A stretch of DNA of 64,000 nt, taken from contig CM034604.1 of assembly GCA_020091685.1 (NCBI GenBank), forward strand, positions 713,828 to 777,827, written 5' to 3'. Of this stretch, positions 12,417-24,545 are shown piece by piece. Positions within the stretch are counted from its first letter, which is position 1. Each line of letters opens with the position of its first letter. This stretch comes from Lutjanus erythropterus (lineage: Eukaryota; Chordata; Actinopteri; Lutjaniformes; Lutjanidae). The notes under the pieces are model-generated. The model worked only from the letters and a program-made list of their open reading frames with translations. It had not been told where the DNA came from and did not search any database. The translations under genes and the position numbers were made by a program.

Positions 12417-13326
12417 TTTAATATATATTACACAGTACTTCATCATTTTAACATGGTGAAGGTGGTCTGTTTTTTTCTCTTCTCCATTATTCATCTCTGG
12501 CTGATGTCACAACCAATGTCTAACTACTGTGTAATATTTTAAGAACATCAGTATTGCCATCCTGAAAGGAACCTTCATCAGTTACTGAGGGCTGTTTAAT
12601 GTCGTCAATCCAATTATCTGTGCTGTCACTATTTGCAAGCAACAGTAGACACAGTATCTAGAGAGGAACCCCAAATCTGCAAGATCTCACATGAGTGAAC
12701 ATTTTGACTGAAACCACGAAAAGAGTCTCACAAATTTGGGGTTCCGTTCCAGACCCAACCAGCAGAGACTGAGAGTGATGGACATGACAATGACAGTAAT
12801 GGTGGTGCCGCATGATGGCTGAACACACAGAGCAGTTGACAGATTTGTCTATAAAATGGAGTAATGATCAATTTTGAACTTAAGTATGACTTAAGTAAAA
12901 GAAAGTAGAAAACCATGTATTATGGGGTGCTTAAAATACAAAACAAAAACCCAAGATTCATGTTTATCTATGAAGAAAATCAAGTTATGTCAACCAGAAA
13001 CATAGGTTGAAAAAACTTTTTTAAACGTTATTAAATTTTAAGGTTTGAGTTTGATAGAAAAGTCAAAAATTTAGAGAAGACAGTTGCCTTGAAATGCTGC
13101 TGTAAGTTAAGATGCATAGATAAGCTACAAATTTTCTTCTTTGAATCTGTGTAATCAAAGTTTTTATGTTTGGTATCTTTATGAATCAAAGTATAATACA
13201 CTGTCAGAAATGATCTTATGACTACACACAAGTACAAATCTACAAACATTTTTATCAATGAGGCCCTGGTGCGAGAGCAAACTTTTCTCATGTCTCCCTG
13301 TCTCTCTGTGTCCTCTTGTCTTCCAG

Positions 13327-13444
13327 CATTCAGTGGAGGCTGTGAATGCAGGAGTGAATCCTGTCGGTGATACTTCCTACAACTCCAGCCACTGGGATCT
13401 GGGAAGTGCCTTCTTCTTCGCTGGAACTGTCATCACAACTATAG
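13327..13444 (+). CDS. kcnk10: KCNK10 exon: distal cap, pore helix 1
   Basis: The exon follows 'ttccag' and ends at 'ATA G|gtactg' (phase 1). It encodes 39 full codons from HSVEAVNAG to TVITTI plus the first base of the filter Gly. '[20 protein letters not shown]' is the loop and pore-1 helix; its His corresponds to the extracellular proton sensor (His126 in TREK-1 numbering), and NSS is a potential N-glycosylation site as in mammalian TREK-2. The start phase (0) equals that of the mammalian exon beginning HALDADNAG. Confidence 0.95.
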
Positions 13445-16400
13445 GTACTGTTACTATGGTCTGATTCGGTGGCAGCACAACTTCTGCTTGGTGCTCACAG
13501 TGAAAAAACAAATAAATATTAAAAACCAAAGGGGCTGTGGAATAATGCTCAGTTCATAGGAACCTTCAAAATATTGTTGTCATAGAAACAAAGCCCTCAT
13601 GCAGCATTTTTTAACAGCACAGATGCTTCATATCCCAGCTGTCCACAGCACCCTGACAGCGCCTTTCTTCCAGAACAAAAATACATTCCTCTACATCCCG
13701 TACTGGCTACCTGTGGCCGCACCAGTCTTATTTAAGACACTAGTACTTGTCTATTGAGCTGTGAATGGCTCAGGCCCATCCAACATCCAAACATGGCCTA
13801 ACCTACACCCCAGCCCATCCATTACACTCTGAGACTGACAGTCAGCTTGATACTCCCTCACTACTGAGAGAGACCAGCTCCTGCTCAACAAAATCATCAA
13901 ATCATCATGTTTGCTGTCTCACATCTTCTGTCACAGACTGAAAACTGATGTGTTCAAACTGCACCGTGGACTATAAATAACAATAAAACCTTCTATATCT
14001 CTAATAGCTTCTACCTGTAGCCCATTAAGCAATTCAGCTTTTTTGATTAAACTGATGTGCCGACATGATCTTGCAGTTTTTGGGTTGTTTCCACATGGTT
14101 GAATGCACTTAGAAAGAAAAAGTTTAATCACAGAAGGAGTTGTTCATCAAGGAAGGGGACCCCTTTGGTGGTGGGGTGTTGGTGGATTTGTAGTCCATGA
14201 TGTAGTCTGGTCTTACTGGAGTCATCTGCTGTTCTATCCACCTGGAGGACACAGTGGCCCGCTGGCTGGATGATGGAACAGTATCTGCAACAGTGCTATT
14301 GAACCATGTTTCCATAAAAATCATGTTGTTGCAAGCTTGTTTTTAAAGTCCAGGTAAACCACAGTCCATGAATCTTAGTAGCATGTAGAGGACAGCAGCC
14401 AATGAGATTTGCTCTATCCTTGATGAAGACTGTGTGTTACTGGGGAATAACAGATAAAAACAATGTCTGATAAGCAACTAAATTTGATCATTTTTATTGC
14501 CTCATGTAGTCCTGTAAAACCCCTTCTGTCTCTTTTTTCTCCTCCAGGCTATGGAAACATCGCCCCGAGCACAGAGGGAGGGAAGATCTTCTGTATTCTG
14601 TATGCAATATTTGGCATCCCACTGTTTGGATTCCTCCTGGCAGGTGTTGGGGACCAGCTAGGTACGATATTTGTCAAGACCATTGCCAAGGTGGAGAAGA
14701 TGTTCCGGGTGAGTCACAGTGTAAATGTTAATGTTGTGTGTGACTCAGCTTTGTGGAAAGCTGATATATTCAACGTGGTCCCATGGTTTAAGATGTCTTA
14801 AGGCTAGTGATGTTTCTATGCTCAGTTTTATCATGAAAGCTGCTGAAAGTTTTGTATCTGGACTGTGAATCATCTTGAGGATGGGGTGTTGGGGTATTTA
14901 AGGAATGTAATTCTGCAGAGCAGCACTCAGATTAGTTCCGTCTTTCACACATAAATTGCCAGAACTAGTGTCAAATCTCTCTGTGCCAGTACATCAATCC
15001 TGACACAAAGAAACCCACAAACACCACAAAGTAAAAGCTCTTGAGAGAGACGGGGACATAAATGACATAAACGGATGCAGATAGCAGCTTTGCATAACAG
15101 CCCTACTCTCTACACTGACCAAGTAGCTGAAGGATGTCTGTAGGCTTCAGCCTTATACTTTTCTGTACTTGTCTAAGTATATGATTGTGCAATGGTTTGT
15201 GAGTGAGAGTGTGTGTTCAGACAGGAAGCAAAGCAAATTTTAGCCCTGTGTGACTCATGTGACTTTGACATTTGATGCAGCCAGTGGTGCTGGTACCCGA
15301 TTTTCTGTTTTTATATAGATTACACAAAAAACAAAGAAAATGTGATCATTTTTAACTATGTAATTCATATGCAGTCCTACTGACCACATGGAAATGGACA
15401 AATGTTTTACTGTTACTTTTTGCACAGTTGGAGATGCATCTTGGTTGCTTAGCAACTATCATGGTCTCTGTTAATAAAACTTCACATGTGGTCTCCATTT
15501 TCAATTTCCAGACATTCAAATACAAGTAATTAATTAATTAATTAATTAAAAAAGTAGGGGAGACCAGGGATAGATGGAACACTTTTTGTCTCAGCACCTA
15601 TAACTCACTAAATTTCTGTGTTAAAGCTCTTAAATTTTGAAACAAAGTACAAAGTAATTATTAGTAACAGCAGTGTTTCCAGCCTTTTTAGGTTTTATTT
15701 TTGTGCTCATTTTCAGCCTTTTACCGTATTTTTGGTGATGTTATTGGCGGAAATTTTTTATTATTAATGTTAAAATAACATGTTTATAATCTTAAATATA
15801 ATCTTAAATCTTAAAATATATTTAACCTTTTCTCGCTCTGAATAATTCAAGATGACTCTAAAGTTTGAATCAGATCACTGATGGTTATTATCCTACAGAG
15901 AAATACTGCTGTAAATATATGAAATCACACACAGCACATATTGATAAATATATAAATAAATTTATACAAAAGTTACATTTTGGTGTTTTCATTTTCTAAA
16001 AGATTAAGAATATGTACATGTCTGTGTGTGTGTGTGTCAGCATCTGACTGAGACTTTCCCTGCTGTCTCTCCTTCCTCTCTGTATGTTCATGAGGTTATG
16101 TTAACGCACACTTCTCCTCCAGTCAGTGGTCAGCACGGACAAAGAGAGACTAATTACAGTAATGTCACAGACAGTTAAGGTTGGCTCCTCTGTGACTCAG
16201 TGCTGCAGAGGCTCCGGTCTCTCTCTCTTCTCCAGAGCTCTCTGGAGCTCAGCAGCTGAGCGACTCTTGGCAAAAGCTTTGTAACGGAAGCAAATTTTTC
16301 ACTCAGTCATATATTTTCAACCTGCACCAATACACCCAGCTGGTCTTTGCTTTAACTTTGTATGTGATCTAGGCGTGTGAAAAATTCACTTCACCTTCTA

Positions 16401-19400
16401 AATGAACACAACAATGTGGGACAGGGAAATTACAAGGGGACATTTAAAAGACAAAATAATAAGGAGAGTAAAGATTTTTGAAGGTCTCGGCCTCATCTTG
16501 ACCACATTTTGCACACTTTTACTAGTTTCGTCTCTGTCTCAGACGAAGGACTCTATTGGAGAGACCTGTCACGACCATGACAACAGGGATATCAGTAAAT
16601 TGTCTTTGTATTGTCTGATCTATTTAACATGTCAGCAAAATCTTCTGTCATACAAATTGTCTACCACAAATAGTTCATTCATATATGCCAGCCATCCTGA
16701 TTAACCCAGGAGACTCTGGCTTTTCATTGCTCTCTCTCTGTTTCCTCTCGGGATTACATTTCATTTGTATTTCTCCCAATTTAAGATTAATTTTCACACT
16801 ATTTTTTCTTTTTCGTTATCACAACCCAAATAGCAGCCCTATGACTCCTGACAAAAGAACGCTGTTTCTGTCAACAATAAAGCTAAATCAAACTAGACCT
16901 ACTGGAAAGAAGAATGCCCATTTTTAAGGAAAGTTTTAAAGAAAGGGGGGCAAGCATTTAGTAAAACCTGCTGCGTCAATTTTCTTTTAGGAACAGGGCA
17001 AAAAATAAATGAATGAAAGAAAAGTGATGAATGTTATTTTATGCCAGAGCAAGTTCGTACCAGAGGGGTGCCTTACTTTGTATTCCTTCCTGAGAATTAA
17101 GAGTTAAATTAAGTATATAATGTAAAAATGTTGTTGCAGTGGACTTATTAGTTTGGTATGTTCACTCTCTGAAAGTCACCAAAATGCAGGAAACAAAACC
17201 TCTAAAATTCTTTTTTTTTGGTTTGGAAACCTTCCCTATTTTTGAGGTCTCATGGTTGGCAAGTATGAATTCATCTGGAAAACAATTTTCAAATGAAAAC
17301 ACACAGGAGTGTGTCAATCCTGCAGATAGTTAACAGGCCACATGAAACTGTGTAGCTAATGCATGAAGTTACATCAGTAGAACTAGAGATGTGACAGGAC
17401 TTGGTCTTGATTCATTCTCCCCCTGGCTTGGTCTTGGTCTCAACTTGGTTTCAAACTGATGAGGGCTGCGCAATATGTAAAAAAAAAAAAAAGTCATATT
17501 GCAATTATTTTGATTGAAACTGCAATTAAAATATGTGATAGAGTTAGTGGAAATGATCATTTTTGCATTTGCACATTAATATTGTGATGATGTGACATTT
17601 GTTGTTTGTTAAAACTATACCTCTTTTATCTGGACAACAGATTTTAGGACAGGACATGTCTGCAGCACTACAGTATTTCATGATAATGCTTTGATCACAC
17701 ATTTTTCCTCTTTCAAAAACCTGTGATCTTGTTCTGGTGGTGCGATTGAAATATCGCACTTGGCCATATTGTGATATTGATAATATTGCGATTAATTGTT
17801 CAGACCTAGTTTGGACATGCTCTGGTCTTGGTCTTGACTTAGTCTCAGTTTAGGTGGTCATAACTATAACTCTGCTATCAGGAAAATAAAGCAGTTCTAC
17901 TGGAAATCATGTATAGAGAACGTGAGTCAGAAAAAGAAGCGCTGGAGCTTAAAAATTGCAGTTAGGTGTTTTAAGTGTAAGTTACACAGCTGTATTAGTT
18001 CAAACCTAAAACAGAACACAAAGTCAACTTTAACTGTGGTACAAATAAAAGGAGACAAACAGCAGGAGTGACTGCCCCCTGCTGAACTAATGAACTCTCA
18101 GGTTCTATACAGTAAACAGCGGAGTCTCCTCCCATCATAATCAGTGTTCATGCTGATGTGATAATAAACCCACTGTGACTGATGTATCAGAGTCCTCTCT
18201 GACTCTGTGGGTTCTCACCAGACACAATCAGAACCCTGCTGGACGGCAGACAGGTATTATGGCTGCCGTCGCTTATACTTTGTGTGGATGTGACCCTCTC
18301 TCTCACAGAACAACCATAACCAGATCAGTCAGACGAAGATCCGTGTGGCCTCCACCCTCCTCTTCATCCTGGCCGGCTGCATAATGTTTGTCACCATCCC
18401 AGCTGTGATCTTCAAACACATCGAGGGCTGGACGGCTCTGGAGTCCACGTATTTTGTCGTCATCACTCTGACAACAGTTGGAATAGGAGACTATGTGGCA
18501 GGTGAGAAGACGTCATTCACATTTTAAATCTGCAACGAACCATTATTTTCATTGTTAATTAATTTGTCCATTATTTTGTCAATTAATCAATTAATTAATT
18601 ATCAATCAATCTGTTGGTCATTTTCTTGATTAATCAATTAATTGTTTGGTCCATAAAATGTTGGTCAGTATTTCCCAAAGTCCAATATGATGTCCTCAAA
18701 TGTCCACAACTCAAAGATATTCAGATTACTGTCAGAAAATGGTGACAAATGTCCATCAGTGTTTGCCACAGTCCAAGATGATGTCCTCAGAAACCAGAAA
18801 GAAACCAGAATATTCACACTGAAGACGCTAGGATCTCAAAATTTTGACTTTGTTTCTTAAAAAATGACTCAAACCAATTAATCAATTATCAAAATAGTTA
18901 GTGATGAATTTAATAATCGATTAATAATTGATTATTCAGTTAAATGGTGCAGCTCTACATGTTTTATTTCTTAAATATTATTTATCACTAATAAATCAAA
19001 ACATCAAAACACATGTCAAAAGTGATATCAGACTTAAACTACATTTAGGACATGTTAGAGTTGCACATTCTTTTTGATTATTATTTAGTTGACTAAACTT
19101 TGTTGTTAAGTTACCAATTTGTTTACTCATAAAACATTATATTCTACAAGAAAAGAAGAAAAAATAAGAAATATAATATAAAGTTCACTGTAAATAAGAA
19201 ATTAAATCATGAGAATAAACTCTTTTAGTTTCTTCAGTGTTCAGTAACATAGGCAGAAATCACAGTGTGGGTGGACACAGAGAAATTCAGGTGGGCTGAG
19301 TCTGTCCAAGATCAGTCCAACTCAACAGGTTCTGAAAAACGTGTTAAACAAAACAGGCCATTAGATCTATACTACACTATACCAAAGTTCAATAAGACAA

Positions 19401-22400
19401 CTTTATGTTACAGGCACCAAGACAAATTTTAAAAGCACTGCATGCTCTGGAACGAGTCCACATTTTCATATACACACACACAGCTGACAGACCCAGCAGC
19501 ACTAAAACATTAAAGGTGATTTATACGACATTTACTCCAGAGGTTACTGTAGAACACCAGCATCTCAGACCAAAACAAATGGACACTTTGTTTTTTCAAC
19601 AAATTTGGGAGAAAAAAAGCACCGTCTGAACTCGCATTGCTCAGAAAACTCTGATCAAACTAGATAGTGCTGATCAAATATGGATCAGGATTCTACTCCC
19701 TATTTCTGATTAAAATGTGTTCAGAAACACATTTTGGTGACTGTTTAATTATAAAATGAGAAAGACTGTAACCAGGCGGCTGCTATTCTGGCTCATGTCA
19801 CATTATAAATTTCCCACTGCTGGTACAGCTGCACTGCATCTAGACCTCCTTGCAGATTTTAAAATAACTTTTACATGACTATTGATCAGTTCTCAAATTA
19901 ATGATTGTAACATTATACTGGGGATAGGTACAACTAAATAGTGTTACAATATATTGACATTCAGATGACTACATTATGTCCAACAACAAAAATCTATGAA
20001 AATATCAGTGGCTCTGTATTTTGATATCAATGTAACTTAATATTTTGCATCAACAGATGCCCAACGGTCTTACAAGGCAGACTGTCAATTTGTATGAATG
20101 GGACCAAATATGCAAATGAAAGGAGAACATAGATAGTATATTCTGTATGCCTTCATACATGACATGCATTAAGTAAACTGATCTCATTTTGTATGCATAT
20201 TATTCAGTCTAATTTGCAGAATTTTCTAAGCTTTAGAAATGAAACTAACCCACACTGTGCCATTTCTCATTTTCATCATATCAAATTAATGCAGGGTTAC
20301 AAAGGTGCATGCATGTTATCATGTAAAGTAGCTTGCAAAAAACTAAGAGCAATTGATATGGGGTGCATGTTATGACATCCAAACCTTAGCATGACTGGAT
20401 GTTGCAAATTAAAGGGAGTGACCTGCATTATTTGCATCACATGAAAAAAAACTGAAAGTGCTGTGACTGGCACAGGCCGAGATTGTCCCAGGCCAAGATG
20501 GTCACAGCACTCACCGAAGTGTGCACTGCCACATCCTGCAAAACCACGCCCACCCAGACAGAATCCCAAGTTATGAGGGAGTCCTGGCAGAGAATGATGG
20601 CTAAACTCATGCTGAATTCTCTTCCTCCTGCTCTTCACAACGTCTTTTTCTAAGACTTAAGCAAACTGCTTTGTTATTGAAAGAAGGCGTCTGTTCCTCT
20701 GTGCTGTGCGCAGGCTGTATGGAGGACAGCCTGCTCACAATCTGGCATATTTACAACATTCACTGACACTCAAAAAATCTGACCTATCATCATCAGATGG
20801 TAAACAAGAAGCAAGTAAAATGGACTTTTATTTTTGTAGAATACTATTTACTGGATGATTCAACATAAAAGGAAGCCTTCTGATTGGGTGGGCCTACTGC
20901 ACTGAACAATATGAAAGTGTCTACTGTACTAACTCATGAGATCGTTCAGTAGAGTGCAGATCTCCACCAGGTAACAGGTAGGGAAGCACCTACTGCAATG
21001 CCTCCACAGCTGCTAGATGCAACCAGCAGAGATTTGCAGGGTTTTGAATGAAGTTTTCTTATCTGGATGTATGCAAAGTTTTTAAAGTGGAAACTAGCAA
21101 CTTTTCAACTCCCCTCATAGCTTTTTCAAGTGGTATTATTGTTTGTGCCACTGAGCCTTGCTTAATGAAGACGTGAACATCAACGCCACTTTGTAAATAA
21201 CAGAGAAGAAAGGCCTGTTTACTAAAGAGTCCAATTGAAATTGTCACAATTTTATTTGGATTTTGGGAACAGATAAAAGCTATTGTAATGATGGGTATTT
21301 CATACAGCAGGGTTTGGCATTGAGGTGGAGGGCGGAGTTTGTTGATTCATTTAGTCTATAATGGGCGGTGTTGTGTATGAATTATTGAGGGTACTCATAT
21401 TTTTGGCGAACTGTGAACTGAACAAAATAGATTGCAATTAATGAATGTGAACATGAGTGTTGTTCACTCCTGACAGAGCTAACAACACTCACATCACCAG
21501 CTGATAAAAAACAGTGTGATCACCGCAGAGAGAAAAAATGTAAATATGGACAGACGTGTCGACATGATATAAAAAACTATTTGATCATGAAGCTGGACAT
21601 TTATTTATAATTCTGTGATTTATCAGTGAAGTGTATGAACTACACTGCAGACTGGAGTCTGTTCACTGTGAAAAATACACAGATAGATGCACATTATACT
21701 CTCATCTTCAAATGTCTGTATCTGATGAAGCCTGTTTCTGCCAATATGATGGGAAAAAAAGAAGATCCTGTAAATCATTACAATGAGAAACTTTGTATAA
21801 TAATGTCTTGGAATCTCAAAATAATGACTAAGTCCTTCAAAAATAACTTTCTCAAACAAATTAAGTCATTATTTTAACATATTTGTGTTACCATTGTCCG
21901 CTTTGTTTGGGGCAATTGTTACAGTGGTTGGGGGCAGCTGAAACACTGAGAAAGTAAGTCATATTAACCCACTGTGTCTCAAATAAAAACACACATCAAG
22001 TAATCACATTACTGCTGTAGTATCAAATGTTACTAAAGTATTTTTTATGTGGTTTGAAATATTTTAGATATCATCTGTCAGGCAAAAGTTTATCTCCATA
22101 TTTGCAGAACAAGGCTACTATTGTGTAGAAGGAACCTTAACATGCAAATTTACACTGATCAGTTGCAAATTATCTTGACAGTGCTGACCTTTAAGGAAAG
22201 AAGGGGAGTCAGAGTCCAAAACAGATAAACACACTTGCTGCCATCCAGTCTTACATAACCCTGCCCTGGTAGAACAGTGATTCTGACCTGGTACCAGTCT
22301 GCACAGTGTTGGCTACCGGGCCACAAAGACATTAAGAAACTGATCATCCATCCTGACCCCACCTCCCCAATATTGCCACCACTCTCTTGTCAGCGCAAGC

Positions 22401-24514
22401 AATAAAAGCCGAATGATTAGGAATGATGGTGAGCGTAAATATTCAATTTATCGCCCTCACACATTTTTTGCTGAGCTTCAAGGCTGAGAATGCTCCCTCG
22501 CTCTATCAGCACCTTACTGTCCTCCCAACCGTGTCCTTCCATTAAGTGTTTCTCTGCTCTCAGCCACAAAAATCATTACACTGGACCAAATAGAAAAAAA
22601 CACGCAGCATCCATCTGTCACTGATCAGTCATTCAAGTGAGGACAGATAAATGTGAATATGCCAACATTTCTCATTAAGTAGTGAGTTTGTTGCATATTT
22701 TCTAAATTCCTGACACATTCATCATGACAGACGTACTGTCACAAAAACACTAAGACAGGAATCATCTTAACGAACTGACATGATTCTCACCTGCTTTGCT
22801 TACTTTGCTTGCATGTGCCTGTGTACATGTGTGTTTGATCAACAGACCTGCAACTTGTCCTGAATACCACTGATCTCCCCAGACTGAAATGAACACTTGG
22901 CCTCAACAATGAACATTAGATTTTGGTGGTTAAAGGTCACAGGTGACTGTAAGTTCACAAAACATGTTTTTGGCCATAACTGAAGAATTAATTCGCTGGT
23001 TATGACAAAACTTCACACAAAAGTCTAATAGGATACCAACAGTGTAATCATAATGGTAATTTGTTACAGTTACTGAAAAAATACCTGAATAATGTTGGAG
23101 GAATTATATCTGAATATTCTCTTCAAGTTGTCTGGTGCAGATCTGCACTCTACTGAGTGAGCTCTTCCAATTGATTTATTTTGCCCCAACTTTTTTGAAA
23201 CATGTTGCAGGCATCAAATTCAGAATGTGTGTATATTTACAAAAAAAAACAATAAAGTTAAGCAATAAAGTTCATCAGGTTGCACATAGATATCTTGTCT
23301 TTGTACTGTATCCAATTGAGTCTTGAATATGACAAGTAATTGCATTCTGTTTTATGTACGTTTTACAAAGTGTCTCAACTTTTTTGGAATCAGGGTCATA
23401 CTACACACAGCCAGTTTCAAAGCATATGCACGGTGATGCTCAGATAACAATACTTATTTTGTAGAGCAGCTCAGCTCAGGCCTGGCTGGTTCTCATTAAA
23501 TCTCATCTGATGGTGTCTCCACAGGGAACAGGTTTATGTGTGATGGATGAAAGTTTCAATGGGCTGTTGTGACATTCAGTAATGTGAGAAGCAGTCACTG
23601 ACTGATGCTTCATTAAAGCAGAATCCATTAATGGACCCACAGAATGGCTGACAGTGTCTTGATGAAGACAATGGCTGACTGTGACTACAGAGCACAATGA
23701 ACACAATGAACTCATCGTATCTCTCATTGTCTCAGCTTCATTCCTTGATAAATTCAGGTGATGATGCCTGCTGACAGCAGCAAAGTGATACACATTTTTT
23801 CTTCTTCTTCATTCATGTTTTGTTTTCTGATCAGGGGGAGACCGGAGGATTGAGTACCGGAAATGGTACAGACCACTGGTATGGTTCTGGATCCTGGGGG
23901 GTCTGGCCTACTTTGCTGCAGTGCTGAACATGATTGGTGACTGGCTGAGGGTGCTGTCCAAGAAGACTAAAGAGGAGGTAAGCTCTCAGAGGGAATATTC
24001 ATGTTGATGTGATGAAGGAAACTGTTATGTTCCTGACAAGAGTAGGAAACACTTTAACAGTATTAACAGTATTAACAGTAATAATGTTTATTACACATCA
24101 CAAGCTATCAACCCCCCACTTCTCAATGTATTTTTGGTTGGTGGAATATTCTGGTAATACTTTTTGACATTAAGACCCTCCACCTGCTATGAACAATCTG
24201 ATTTGTATGTGCATATTTTATCTAGATGAGGAAAAACTTGTTAGTGCAGGTGTAATTGTCGAATGCAGATTAGCCAACAACATGTTGGAAGGTCACCTAG
24301 CTTGGCCTCTCCCTGCTGTCTCCAGCTGCCATCAAAAGTTACAGGCAGGAAGGAAGCAAACCAGCTTTTCCGCTAGCTCTGAGTTTTGAAAAAACAGAAA
24401 AAAGATGTAACCAGAACGTAGTGGGATTTTTTTTTCCATATCTGTTACATATCATATAGATCTAGGCATTGAAAAATGTGAAAGTTGCTGCACATATATA
24501 TATGTGTGTGTGTA

Positions 24515-24545
<31 letters not shown>

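Larger units (their letters stand above)
9225..13326. other. Non-coding stretch upstream of the first visible KCNK10 exon
   Basis: No exon is supported here. The stretch contains a (GTTT)n tract at about 9,541-9,562, a partial MITE copy, a pyrimidine-rich degenerate tandem region, a 20-bp tandem duplication ('attattatatctgaactggt', about 10,815-10,855) and an (AT)n run. A GC-richer patch at about 11,190-11,345 could be regulatory or an unrecognised first exon, but no coding match is visible. Inferred to be intron. Confidence 0.5.
18502..23834. other. KCNK10 intron
   Basis: A 5.3-kb intron, the longest fully inside the window. It holds a full MITE copy right after the donor site (18,528), a strong hairpin (20,457), a segment shared with the hAT element at 51.5 kb (21,495-21,600), and relics of two interspersed repeats (22,905 and 23,150). 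No gene supported. Confidence 0.8.
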
